Shown: piece after piece, positions 15,479 through 21,428 of the stretch | Position numbering within the stretch: the stretch's first letter is position 1 | Layout of the letters: the number at the start of each line of letters is the position of its first letter | Source: Planctomycetota bacterium | Lineage (GTDB): Bacteria; Planctomycetota; UBA8742; UBA2392 | Length of the DNA: 64,000 bases | Assembly: GCA_016712285.1 (NCBI GenBank) | Contig: JADJRK010000001.1 | Location: 3,968,001-4,032,000, forward strand | Direction: 5' to 3' | Notes under the pieces: model-generated | Told to the model about the DNA's origin: nothing | Databases searched by the model: none | The model's input: the letters and a program-made list of their open reading frames with translations, nothing else | Made by a program: the position numbers and the translations under genes

Positions 15479-16492
15479 ATGGCTGAGCCCCCCAACACCG
15501 AGCGCCGCAACCCGCGCGCTGTTTACGTGCTGATTCTGGCGGGTGGCGCGGCTTCGCGTCTTTGGCCCTCGTCCAGCGACGAGTACCCGAAATACCTGAT
15601 GCACATCGGCGGGCAATCGTTGCTTGAGATGGCATGGCAGCGCGCACTGGCAGTGACGGACCCGGCGCACGTGTTTCTGGTAACGGGCGCCGGCCAGGCC
15701 CACCTGTTCGCGGAGGCGCTGCCTGACCTTCCGCAAGGCAACCTGATCGTCGAGCCCGCCCGCCGCGACACCGCCGCCGCAATCACCTACGGTGCGCGAC
15801 ACATTGCAGCCATCGATCCTGAGGCTTGGCTGCTCGTGCTTCCTGCAGACCAGATCATAGAGCCGCTGGATGCGCTCGCTGCCGGCGTCAGGCGCGCACG
15901 TGCCGCAGATGGCGCACGCGAAAGCATCCATATTTTCGGCGTGCAACCGGCGCGGGCCGAAGGCGCGTTCGGGTACATCCAGCCCGGCCCAGATGTCGCG
16001 CCGGGCGTGTTTGCGGTGAAGTCGTTTCGCGAGAAGCCGGGGTCGGACGCGAACCAGCTGGTGCAGCAGGGGTGGTATTGGAATGCCGGTTGCTTCTTCT
16101 TTAACTTGCCGGCCTTTGAAACCGAGTTGCAACGTCACCTGCCAAGCCACAGCGCGCGCGTTGCCGCAGCCGGTGTTGGCAAGTCCGACTACAACGCGCT
16201 CAAGAGCATCAGCATAGACTTCGGTTTGATTGAGAAGGTACGCAACCTGCGCATGGTCGAACTGACGGGCGAGTTCGACGATGTTGGCACCTGGGATGCG
16301 GTGTTCCGGAGGCTGCCGCTGGAGGGCACCGAGCTTGTGACAGTCGGCGGGAACAACAACCGCGGCTTCGGTGCCGAGATTGTGGTGGTGGGCGAATCCA
16401 ACCTGCTGGTGGTGGTCAGCGACGGCAAAGTGCTGGTGCTGAAACAGGGCCACGGCCACGACGTGAAGAAGATCAAGGACCCCCGCCCGTAA
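15479..16492 (+). CDS. Mannose-1-phosphate guanylyltransferase-like nucleotidyltransferase
   Basis: Makes GDP-mannose from mannose-1-phosphate and GTP for glycans, in the GMP-type family. 337 residues. It has the nucleotide-binding motif LAGGAASRLWPSS near residue 20, the conserved Lys-containing YPKYLMHIGG, the FREKP motif near 183, and a WNAGCFFF/SIDFGLIEK region matching bacterial ManC-type enzymes without the C-terminal isomerase domain. An alternative is another hexose-1-phosphate nucleotidyltransferase. The start lies only 6 bp after a possible -10 (TAGTCT, 15467-15472), so the mRNA may have almost no leader. Confidence 0.85.
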   Translation: MAEPPNTERRNPRAVYVLILAGGAASRLWPSSSDEYPKYLMHIGGQSLLEMAWQRALAVTDPAHVFLVTGAGQAHLFAEALPDLPQGNLIVEPARRDTAAAITYGARHIAAIDPEAWLLVLPADQIIEPLDALAAGVRRARAADGARESIHIFGVQPARAEGAFGYIQPGPDVAPGVFAVKSFREKPGSDANQLVQQGWYWNAGCFFFNLPAFETELQRHLPSHSARVAAAGVGKSDYNALKSISIDFGLIEKVRNLRMVELTGEFDDVGTWDAVFRRLPLEGTELVTVGGNNNRGFGAEIVVVGESNLLVVVSDGKVLVLKQGHGHDVKKIKDPRP

Positions 16493-16514
16493 AGGCAGGG
16501 CGTTTCAGGCAACC

Positions 16515-16991
16515 ATGGCCCGATGGATCGGCGTTGACTTTGGCAGCAAATTCATAGGCGTTGCCATTGGCGACGAATCGATGTGCTTTCCGCTTAAGAC
16601 GCTGGATGCCAAGCCGGAAGGCAAGCTGCTCGACGCGCTCAAGAAGCTGGCAACAGACGAGGGCGCAAGCGGCTTTGTCGTCGGGTTGCCGATCCATATG
16701 CACGGCGAGGAAGGCAGTGCCGCAAAACTATGCCGCGCCTTCGCCGGGCGACTTGCCGCGCACACGCAATTTCCCGCCGAGCTGTTTGATGAAAGGCTTT
16801 CCAGCTGGGAGGCCGAAGGAAAATTGATCGAGGGCGGGCTTAAACCGCACGAGCGCAAACAGCGCGTGCACGCGGTCGCCGCCCAGATGATCCTGGAAGG
16901 TTTTTTCAAGAGCCGCAAAGCCCATGAAAATGGGCCGTTGCAGCCAGATGGCAATACGGGCGAGCCAGACCCCGGTTTGACAGGGGGTTAA
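16515..16991 (+). CDS. ruvX: RuvX/YqgF family putative pre-16S rRNA nuclease
   Basis: 158-residue RNase H-fold protein. Family members were annotated as Holliday junction resolvases and are linked to 16S rRNA 5' processing. The N-terminal GVDFGSKFIGVAIGD, the central FVVGLPIHMHG, FDERLSS and a C-terminal H-A-V-A-A-Q-M-I-L-E helix supply the usual acidic residues. The last 20 residues are Gly/Pro-rich and unconserved. It lies 22 bp after the nucleotidyltransferase gene, probably in the same transcript. Confidence 0.88.
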   Translation: MARWIGVDFGSKFIGVAIGDESMCFPLKTLDAKPEGKLLDALKKLATDEGASGFVVGLPIHMHGEEGSAAKLCRAFAGRLAAHTQFPAELFDERLSSWEAEGKLIEGGLKPHERKQRVHAVAAQMILEGFFKSRKAHENGPLQPDGNTGEPDPGLTGG

Positions 16992-17006
16992 ACCTCTGCT
17001 TATCAT
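16977..17006 (+). promoter_or_regulatory. Strong topA promoter giving a nearly leaderless mRNA
   Basis: Perfect -35 TTGACA (16977-16982), 18-bp spacer, -10 TATCAT (17001-17006, 5 of 6). Transcription should start near 17013 while topA begins at ATG 17016, and there is no Shine-Dalgarno sequence between. The -35 overlaps the last codons of ruvX. Confidence 0.7.
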
Positions 17007-17015
17007 TCCGCCCCC

Positions 17016-19718
17016 ATGGATCAGCCCGAAGAACAAACCGAAGCAACTTCGCCCGACAGCAAGCCTGCGAAGAAGCCCGCCAAGCGCGCCGCCAAGGCCC
17101 GCAAGGGTGGCGCGAAGGCTGATGCCGCACCCGCAGACAGCACCGAGCCGGCAGCGGATGGCGCACCCGAAGCGGCCCCCAAAGCGAAAAAGGCCGGGAC
17201 CAAGAAGAAGAAAGCCCGCAAAAAGAAGTCTGCAGACGGCAAGGGCGCCCACCGCGGCAAGCCACTGGTGATTGTCGAGTCGCCGGCCAAGGCCAAGACC
17301 ATCAACCGCTACCTCGGCGGCGGGTACATCGTCAAGGCCAGCGTCGGCCACGTGCGCGACCTGCCCAAGAGCAAGCTGGGCATTGATGTCGAGCACAACT
17401 TCGAGCCGCAGTATCTCACCATCCGCGGCAAGAAGGACATCATCAAGGACCTGAAGTCAGCCGCCAACAAGGCCAAGCTCGTGTACCTGGCGCCTGACCC
17501 TGACCGTGAGGGCGAGGCGATTGCCTGGCATTTGAAAGAAGCGCTGCACATTGAAGACGCCCGCACCCGCCGCGTGACGTTCAATGAAATCACCAAGAAG
17601 GCAATCCAGCACGCCTTTGAAAACCCGCGCGAGATCGCGGCCAACCTGGTCAATGCCCAGCAGGCCCGCCGCGTGCTTGACCGCCTGGTCGGCTACAAGA
17701 TCAGCCCGCTGCTGTGGCGCAAGGTGTTTCGCGGCTTGAGTGCCGGTCGCGTGCAGAGTGTGGCACTGCGCCTGATCGTTGAGCGAGAGCGCGAAATCAT
17801 GGCGTTCGTGCCCGACGAGTACTGGACCGTCACCGCGTTTCTGGGGCAGGAGCAGCTGTCTGAAAACGGGCGCGCGCAACTTGCGAAGTTTCTTGAGTTC
17901 TACCACGGCACCACGCGCGAAGAGGAAAAGGCCGGCGACAAGATCGATTCGGAGGACGAAGACCTTTCGGTCGCCGAAGCACCGGTGGAAAAACCGACGC
18001 TGCCCAAGGGCGTGTTTCACGCCGACCTCAAGCAGTACAAAGGCGAAAAGCCCGAGCTGCCGAACCGCGCCGCCGTCGATGACGTGCTGGCCAACGTGCA
18101 GGGCAAGCCCTTTACCGTCGGAAAGATCGAAACCAAAGAACGCCGCGACCGGCCCAAGCCGCCGTTTATCACCAGCACGCTGCAACAGGCGGCCAGCACG
18201 CGGTTGGGGTTCGGTGCGCGCAAGACGATGCAGATCGCGCAGCGTTTGTATGAAGGCATGGAGATGGGTGAAGACGGCCCGACGGGCCTCATCACCTACA
18301 TGCGAACTGACAGCTTTCACATCTCGGACTTTGCCGTGGCCGACGCGCGCGAAATGATCGCCCGCGAATTCGGCGAGCGCTACCTGCCCGAGAAGCCGAA
18401 CTTCTACAAGACCAGCAGCAAGGCCCAGGCGGCGCACGAAGCCATCCGCCCCAGCAGCGTGGCGCGCACGCCCGACAGCGTGGCCAAGTACCTCGAACGC
18501 GACCAGTTGCGGCTGTACACCATGATCTGGGAGCGCTTTGTCGCGTGCCAGATGAACCCTGCAGTGTATCTGGTGACGACGATCGACATCGCGGCCGGTG
18601 ATGCCGTATTCCGGGTCGGCGGCCGGCGCCTGCAGTTTGACGGCCACGCGCGCGTCAGCGGCATCAAGCTGGACAAGAACGAGCAGCTGCTGCCCGAAGT
18701 CGCCGAGGGCGAGGCACTGGTCGAGCACCAGGTGCAGCCGGATCAGCACTTCACCCAGCCGCCGCCACGATTCAGCGAAGCCAGCCTGGTCAAGACGCTC
18801 GAGAAAGAGGGCATCGGCCGCCCCAGTACCTACGCGAGTATTATCGGCACGATTCAGGACCGGTTTTACGTTCGCAACGAAAGCCGCCGCCTGTTCGCAA
18901 CCGAACTTGGGATGATGGTCTGCGACATGCTGGTCAATAACTTCAGCCGCATCATGCAGACCGACTTCACACGAAAGATGGAAGCGCAGCTCGACAAGAT
19001 TGAAGAGGGCGACCTCGACTGGGTTGAAGTGCTGCGCAACTTCTACGCCATCTTTGAAGAAGAACTTGCTGAAGCGGAAGTGAAGATCGAGAAGGTCAAG
19101 GGAAAGCCTGCCATCGACGAAGCAGGCAACCCCGTGCTTTGCCCGATATGCAACACCGAAATGATCGAGCGCTGGAGCCGCTTCGGGAAGTTCTACGGAT
19201 GCACCAGGTTTCCCGACTGCAAGGGAACGATTCCGCTCAACCGCGACGGCAAGATCCTGAAGGTGGACAAGGAAGACCTCGAGTGCCCGCTGTGCCACAA
19301 GGAGCTTGTGGTGCGCATGAGCCGACGCGGGCCCTTCCTGGGTTGCAGCACGTTCCCGCTGTGCCGCGGCACGCGCAACCTCGACAGCGAGAAGAGCCTG
19401 CGCCAGCTCAAGACCGAAGCCGAGTTCGCGGGCCTGACCTGCGACCTGTGCGGCAAGCCGATGCAGGTGAAGTTCTTCCGGGCGCGGCCGTTTATCGGAT
19501 GCAGCGGCTACCCGGACTGCAAGAACACATTCAATCCTGCCAAGGCGCGCGAAGCGATTGACGAGGGCAAGCTGAAGCAGGATGCGAATGCGGTCGCCGA
19601 GGCAACTGCAAAGTACGAGCGCGAAAAACTCGAGCGCGAAGCCAACGCGCCGGCCGACGGCAAGAAGTCCGAGGGGGCAGACCAGCCCGACGCAGCCGAC
19701 GAAGAAGCTCTGGTTTAG
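17016..19718 (+). CDS. topA: DNA topoisomerase I (type IA)
   Basis: Relaxes negative supercoils by single-strand passage. 900 residues. Residues 1-80 are an unusual Ala/Lys/Glu-rich extension ahead of the TOPRIM domain (VIVESPAKAKTI at 85-96, DPDREGEA at 161-168). The active-site tyrosine is Tyr428 in GLITYMRTDS. Three C-terminal four-cysteine zinc ribbons follow (CPIC..., CPLC..., CDLC...), then a charged tail. The basic N-terminal extension resembles the Lys/Ala tails on the ribosomal proteins of this window. A strong terminator follows. Confidence 0.96.
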   Translation: MDQPEEQTEATSPDSKPAKKPAKRAAKARKGGAKADAAPADSTEPAADGAPEAAPKAKKAGTKKKKARKKKSADGKGAHRGKPLVIVESPAKAKTINRYLGGGYIVKASVGHVRDLPKSKLGIDVEHNFEPQYLTIRGKKDIIKDLKSAANKAKLVYLAPDPDREGEAIAWHLKEALHIEDARTRRVTFNEITKKAIQHAFENPREIAANLVNAQQARRVLDRLVGYKISPLLWRKVFRGLSAGRVQSVALRLIVEREREIMAFVPDEYWTVTAFLGQEQLSENGRAQLAKFLEFYHGTTREEEKAGDKIDSEDEDLSVAEAPVEKPTLPKGVFHADLKQYKGEKPELPNRAAVDDVLANVQGKPFTVGKIETKERRDRPKPPFITSTLQQAASTRLGFGARKTMQIAQRLYEGMEMGEDGPTGLITYMRTDSFHISDFAVADAREMIAREFGERYLPEKPNFYKTSSKAQAAHEAIRPSSVARTPDSVAKYLERDQLRLYTMIWERFVACQMNPAVYLVTTIDIAAGDAVFRVGGRRLQFDGHARVSGIKLDKNEQLLPEVAEGEALVEHQVQPDQHFTQPPPRFSEASLVKTLEKEGIGRPSTYASIIGTIQDRFYVRNESRRLFATELGMMVCDMLVNNFSRIMQTDFTRKMEAQLDKIEEGDLDWVEVLRNFYAIFEEELAEAEVKIEKVKGKPAIDEAGNPVLCPICNTEMIERWSRFGKFYGCTRFPDCKGTIPLNRDGKILKVDKEDLECPLCHKELVVRMSRRGPFLGCSTFPLCRGTRNLDSEKSLRQLKTEAEFAGLTCDLCGKPMQVKFFRARPFIGCSGYPDCKNTFNPAKAREAIDEGKLKQDANAVAEATAKYEREKLEREANAPADGKKSEGADQPDAADEEALV

Positions 19719-19742
19719 AAATGGTAGTGCTCCGGCAAGCCT

Positions 19743-19772
19743 AAAGCCCCCGACGGAAGTCGGGGGCTTTTC
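19743..19772 (+). terminator. Intrinsic terminator after topA
   Basis: Perfect 12-bp stem, 19743-19754 with 19759-19770, GGAA tetraloop. The stem itself ends in TTT followed by TC. Confidence 0.85.
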
Positions 19773-19826
19773 ATGGACGGGCTCAAGAATGCCTGAAACC
19801 CGTGATGGCAACTGCCCGTTCTAGTA

Positions 19827-19855
19827 TTGACACGTCAACTCTTGACGCGTAAAGT
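19827..19855 (+). promoter_or_regulatory. Strong promoter with palindrome over the -35
   Basis: Perfect TTGACA (19827-19832), 17-bp spacer, TAAAGT (19850-19855, 4 of 6). TTGAC-AC-GTCAA at 19827-19838 is an inverted repeat overlapping the -35, a possible operator. Confidence 0.6.
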
Positions 19856-19875
19856 AAGCGCGGAAGGAACGAACG

Positions 19876-19947
19876 ATGAAGATGGCTTGCTCATACTCGC
19901 TTAGCCTTTGCCTGCTTGCAGGCGTGTGCGGTGGTATGGGCTGGTGA
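19876..19947 (+). CDS. 23-codon small ORF in its own transcription unit
   Basis: The peptide reads MKMACSYSLSLCLLAGVC followed by GGMGW and a stop. AAGGA lies eight bases before the ATG, a near-consensus promoter lies 20 bp upstream and a terminator lies 13 bp downstream, so a short RNA of about 130 nt is expected. The hydrophobic core LSLCLLAGVC looks like a short membrane or signal-peptide segment. Alternatives are a regulatory leader peptide or an sRNA in which the ORF is accidental. I recognise no family. Confidence 0.45.
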   Translation: MKMACSYSLSLCLLAGVCGGMGW

Positions 19948-19960
19948 AGGTCTTTCACAG

Positions 19961-19998
19961 CGCAAAGCCCGCCGCCCTCGCGCGGCGGGTTTTGCTTT
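19961..19998 (+). terminator. Intrinsic terminator of the small transcription unit
   Basis: A GC-rich stem (GCAAAGCCCGCCG pairing with CGGCGGGTTTTGC, one G-U) with a short loop around 19974-19981, followed by TTTCTTT. Confidence 0.8.
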
Positions 19999-20031
19999 CT
20001 TTGACAATCATGAGAACCAGCCAGTCTTCGT

Positions 20032-20109
20032 GCATGGGTAGCCCAACCGGAAGGAGGCGCCTGCCTCAGAAGCAGGACAGTGTGGGTTCGAATCCCTCTC
20101 CATGCACCA
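20032..20109 (+). tRNA. tRNA-Leu(CAG)-like, atypical class I fold
   Basis: The acceptor stem GCATGGG pairs with TCCATGC, the discriminator is A and CCA is encoded. The anticodon stem CCTGC/GCAGG closes the loop CTCAGAA, giving anticodon CAG (Leu codon CUG). Oddity: the variable region is only five bases (ACAGT), while bacterial leucine tRNAs have a long variable arm. The T stem has one U-U mismatch. It may be a non-canonical tRNA or a degenerate copy. Confidence 0.7.
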
Positions 20110-20274
20110 GCCTTCGCGGCGGACGACAGTTCGTCGCGAAGGCTGCCCGCCGAAGCCTTGGCGAAGGCGGGCTCGTACCTTGCTCAGTGACCGGACGTCG
20201 CTACGGCTGGCAGGCCAGCCCCATGCGAATCCGGACGACAGTCCGGCGCGAAGGCTGCTGGCCGATGAATCAAA
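20110..20274. repeat. Palindromic spacer with GACGACAGTYC/GCGAAGGCTGC units
   Basis: Two related units: 20111-20118 with 20135-20142 (CCTTCGCG/CGCGAAGG enclosing GGACGACAGTTCGTC), and the 6-bp hairpin 20231-20236 with 20241-20246 around GACA. Both are followed by GCGAAGGCTGC. A further pair, GCCCGCC 20144-20150 with GGCGGGC 20165-20171, lies between. No ORF is credible. Confidence 0.6.
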
Positions 20275-20356
20275 AGGCGCCGATCCCGCGGGCGGTCCGT
20301 AAAACCGTTGCCCGATCGCGGGTGGATGGCGAGTGGTTCGATTCCACCGGCGCCTA
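20275..20356 (+). tRNA. tRNA-Tyr(GTA)-like gene lacking a D arm (probable pseudo-tRNA or tRNA-like RNA)
   Basis: AGGCGCC pairs with GGCGCCT as a 7-bp acceptor, and a good T arm (GTGG-TTCGATT-CCAC) precedes it. The anticodon arm GCGGT/ACCGT closes CCGTAAA (anticodon GTA, Tyr), but position 33 is C, not U. Only ten bases separate acceptor and anticodon arm, so no D arm fits. The variable region (about 23 nt) holds CCCG-ATCG-CGGG. No CCA is encoded. A normal tRNA-Tyr(GTA) exists at 25665. Confidence 0.45.
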
Positions 20357-20357
20357 C

Positions 20358-20435
20358 ACCGGGATAGCCCAAGAGGCAGGAGGCGCGCGCCTGAGCTGCG
20401 CGACAGTGGGGGTTCGAATCCCCTTCCCGGTACCA
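20358..20435 (+). tRNA. tRNA-Leu(GAG)-like, atypical class I fold
   Basis: Acceptor ACCGGGA/TCCCGGT, discriminator A, encoded CCA. Anticodon arm CGCGC/GCGCG closes CTGAGCT, so the anticodon is GAG (Leu). The variable region ACAGT is identical to that of the tRNA at 20032, again too short for a leucine tRNA, and base 37 is C rather than a purine. It starts one base after the Tyr-like element, so the two must be processed from one precursor if both are functional. Confidence 0.65.
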
Positions 20436-20444
20436 GTTTCGTGG

Positions 20445-20513
20445 CATCGGCTTCCAGCCGATGGCGTAGCACGGACTTCCAGTCCGTGCGGAGGTTGCGG
20501 GCGGGACGCCCGC
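20445..20513. repeat. Three hairpins with constant TCC/GGA loop
   Basis: Hairpin 1: 20445-20452 with 20456-20463, loop TCC. Hairpin 2: 20469-20477 with 20481-20489, loop TCC. Hairpin 3: 20497-20503 with 20507-20513, loop GGA (TCC on the other strand). The arms are perfectly paired but unrelated in sequence, while the three-base loop is constant. It fills the spacer between two tRNA-like genes. Confidence 0.75.
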
Positions 20514-20523
20514 GGTCCCACTT

Positions 20524-20607
20524 GGAAGGTAGTGCCCAATGGTGGGCAACCGGTCCCGAAAACCGGGCTGTCTTTGGACAGGGGTTCGATTCCTCTACCT
20601 TCCGCCA
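20524..20607 (+). tRNA. tRNA-Ser(CGA)-like with C33
   Basis: Acceptor GGAAGGT/ACCTTCC, discriminator G, encoded CCA, and a class II variable arm (GTC-TTTG-GAC core), all fitting serine. Anticodon arm CCGGT/ACCGG closes CCCGAAA, giving CGA (codon UCG). Position 33 (base 20556) is C instead of the nearly universal U, and the D loop (AATGGT) is short. It could be a functional minor tRNA or a decaying copy. Confidence 0.65.
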
Positions 20608-20611
20608 AAGC

Positions 20612-20659
20612 AGGCGAAGCGTTCGGTGCCCGGCTCACGGCTGCGCGAACGCTTCGCCT
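20612..20659. terminator. Long 14-bp hairpin after the tRNA-like cluster
   Basis: 20612-20625 pairs perfectly with 20646-20659 (AGGCGAAGCGTTCG and its complement) around a 20-base loop. There is no T-tract. Likely a processing signal, terminator or palindromic repeat. Confidence 0.5.
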
Positions 20660-20667
20660 ACGCCCGC

Positions 20668-20710
20668 CGCCGACGGGACGTCGGCGCAACTCATTTGCGG
20701 GACGCAAATG
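20668..20710. repeat. Two further GGA-loop hairpins
   Basis: 20668-20675 with 20679-20686 and 20692-20699 with 20703-20710. Each is a perfect 8-bp stem with loop GGA and unrelated arms (CGCCGACG, CATTTGCG). They end five bases before the 3' end of the convergent GDPD gene and may terminate it. Confidence 0.75.
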
Positions 20711-20714
20711 CCAC

Positions 20715-21428
20715 TTAGCGTTTGCCCAGCGACTTTAGCGCGCGCAGGCAGGCTTGCGCATTGTCGGTGATCAGCGCGTTGGCGCGCCACGACGCGAGTT
20801 GCCGGATTGTCGGCTCACTGTTCGCCGTATAGACCGCGCAGCGCAAGCCGGCTTCGTGGATCTTTCGAATCAAACCTCTCGTGGCGGCGCGAAGGCTCAG
20901 GTTGATCCCGCGCAGGCCGTGACCAACCGCGAACTCAAGCGTCGGCTGCCAGCCGACCTTGGGCCTGGCGCTGAGCAGCAACTCGAGGTGCAGCTTGGGC
21001 GCAAGTTGCGCGGCAACTTCTAGGAACTCCGTGTCGAACGATTGCACGACCACGCGCCCATGCGCGCGTTGAACTTCCCCGACCACCGCGTGCGCCAAGG
21101 CAATGGCGTTGCCCTGAACCTTCGCTTCGACGTACGCGCCAAAGCGTGCGCCAGCCAGCGCCAGCGCCTGCCGCAATGTCGGGATGCGCTGACCGCGACC
21201 AGCATCCAGGCGCAACAACCGATGCAGCGGCACTTCGTCGACGCGGCCGGTACCGTTCGTTGTACGGTTGACTGTGCGGTCGTGGATCACGACCGGCTCG
21301 CCTGTGGCGCACAGGCGCACGTCGCACTCAAACCAGTCGGCGCCAAGCTCGCGCGCGCGGCGAAACGCCTTCAGCGTGTTCTCGGGCCCGCCTGCTCCGC
21401 GGTGGGCGATAACTTCAACCTTGGGCAA
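20715..21428 (-). CDS. Glycerophosphodiester phosphodiesterase family protein
   Basis: 237-residue TIM-barrel GDPD enzyme hydrolysing glycerophosphodiesters (or lysophospholipid headgroups) to glycerol-3-phosphate and an alcohol. Catalytic His9-Arg10 (IAHRGA), Glu/Asp metal ligands (E16NT, ECDVR near 34-38) and His49 in VVIHD are present. There is no signal peptide, so it is cytoplasmic and UgpQ-like. The start is TTG at 21428, directly after the TGA of the upstream gene (TGATTG), with GGAG seven bases before it and no internal ATG near. It is the third gene of a minus-strand operon. Confidence 0.9.
   Translation of the reverse strand: MPKVEVIAHRGAGGPENTLKAFRRARELGADWFECDVRLCATGEPVVIHDRTVNRTTNGTGRVDEVPLHRLLRLDAGRGQRIPTLRQALALAGARFGAYVEAKVQGNAIALAHAVVGEVQRAHGRVVVQSFDTEFLEVAAQLAPKLHLELLLSARPKVGWQPTLEFAVGHGLRGINLSLRAATRGLIRKIHEAGLRCAVYTANSEPTIRQLASWRANALITDNAQACLRALKSLGKR

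Noticed and set aside
20275..20607. tRNA-Sec (selC) to go with the selenoprotein
   Set aside because: None of the tRNA-like genes has a UCA anticodon or the long acceptor/T helix of selC.
20032..20710. CRISPR-like or integron-like array
   Set aside because: Spacing and repeat units are irregular, with no constant direct repeat and no cas or integrase gene; hairpins with a fixed loop fit better.
19908..20770. Long ORFs on both strands over the tRNA-like cluster
   Set aside because: They read through tRNA genes and hairpins; no conserved protein motif.
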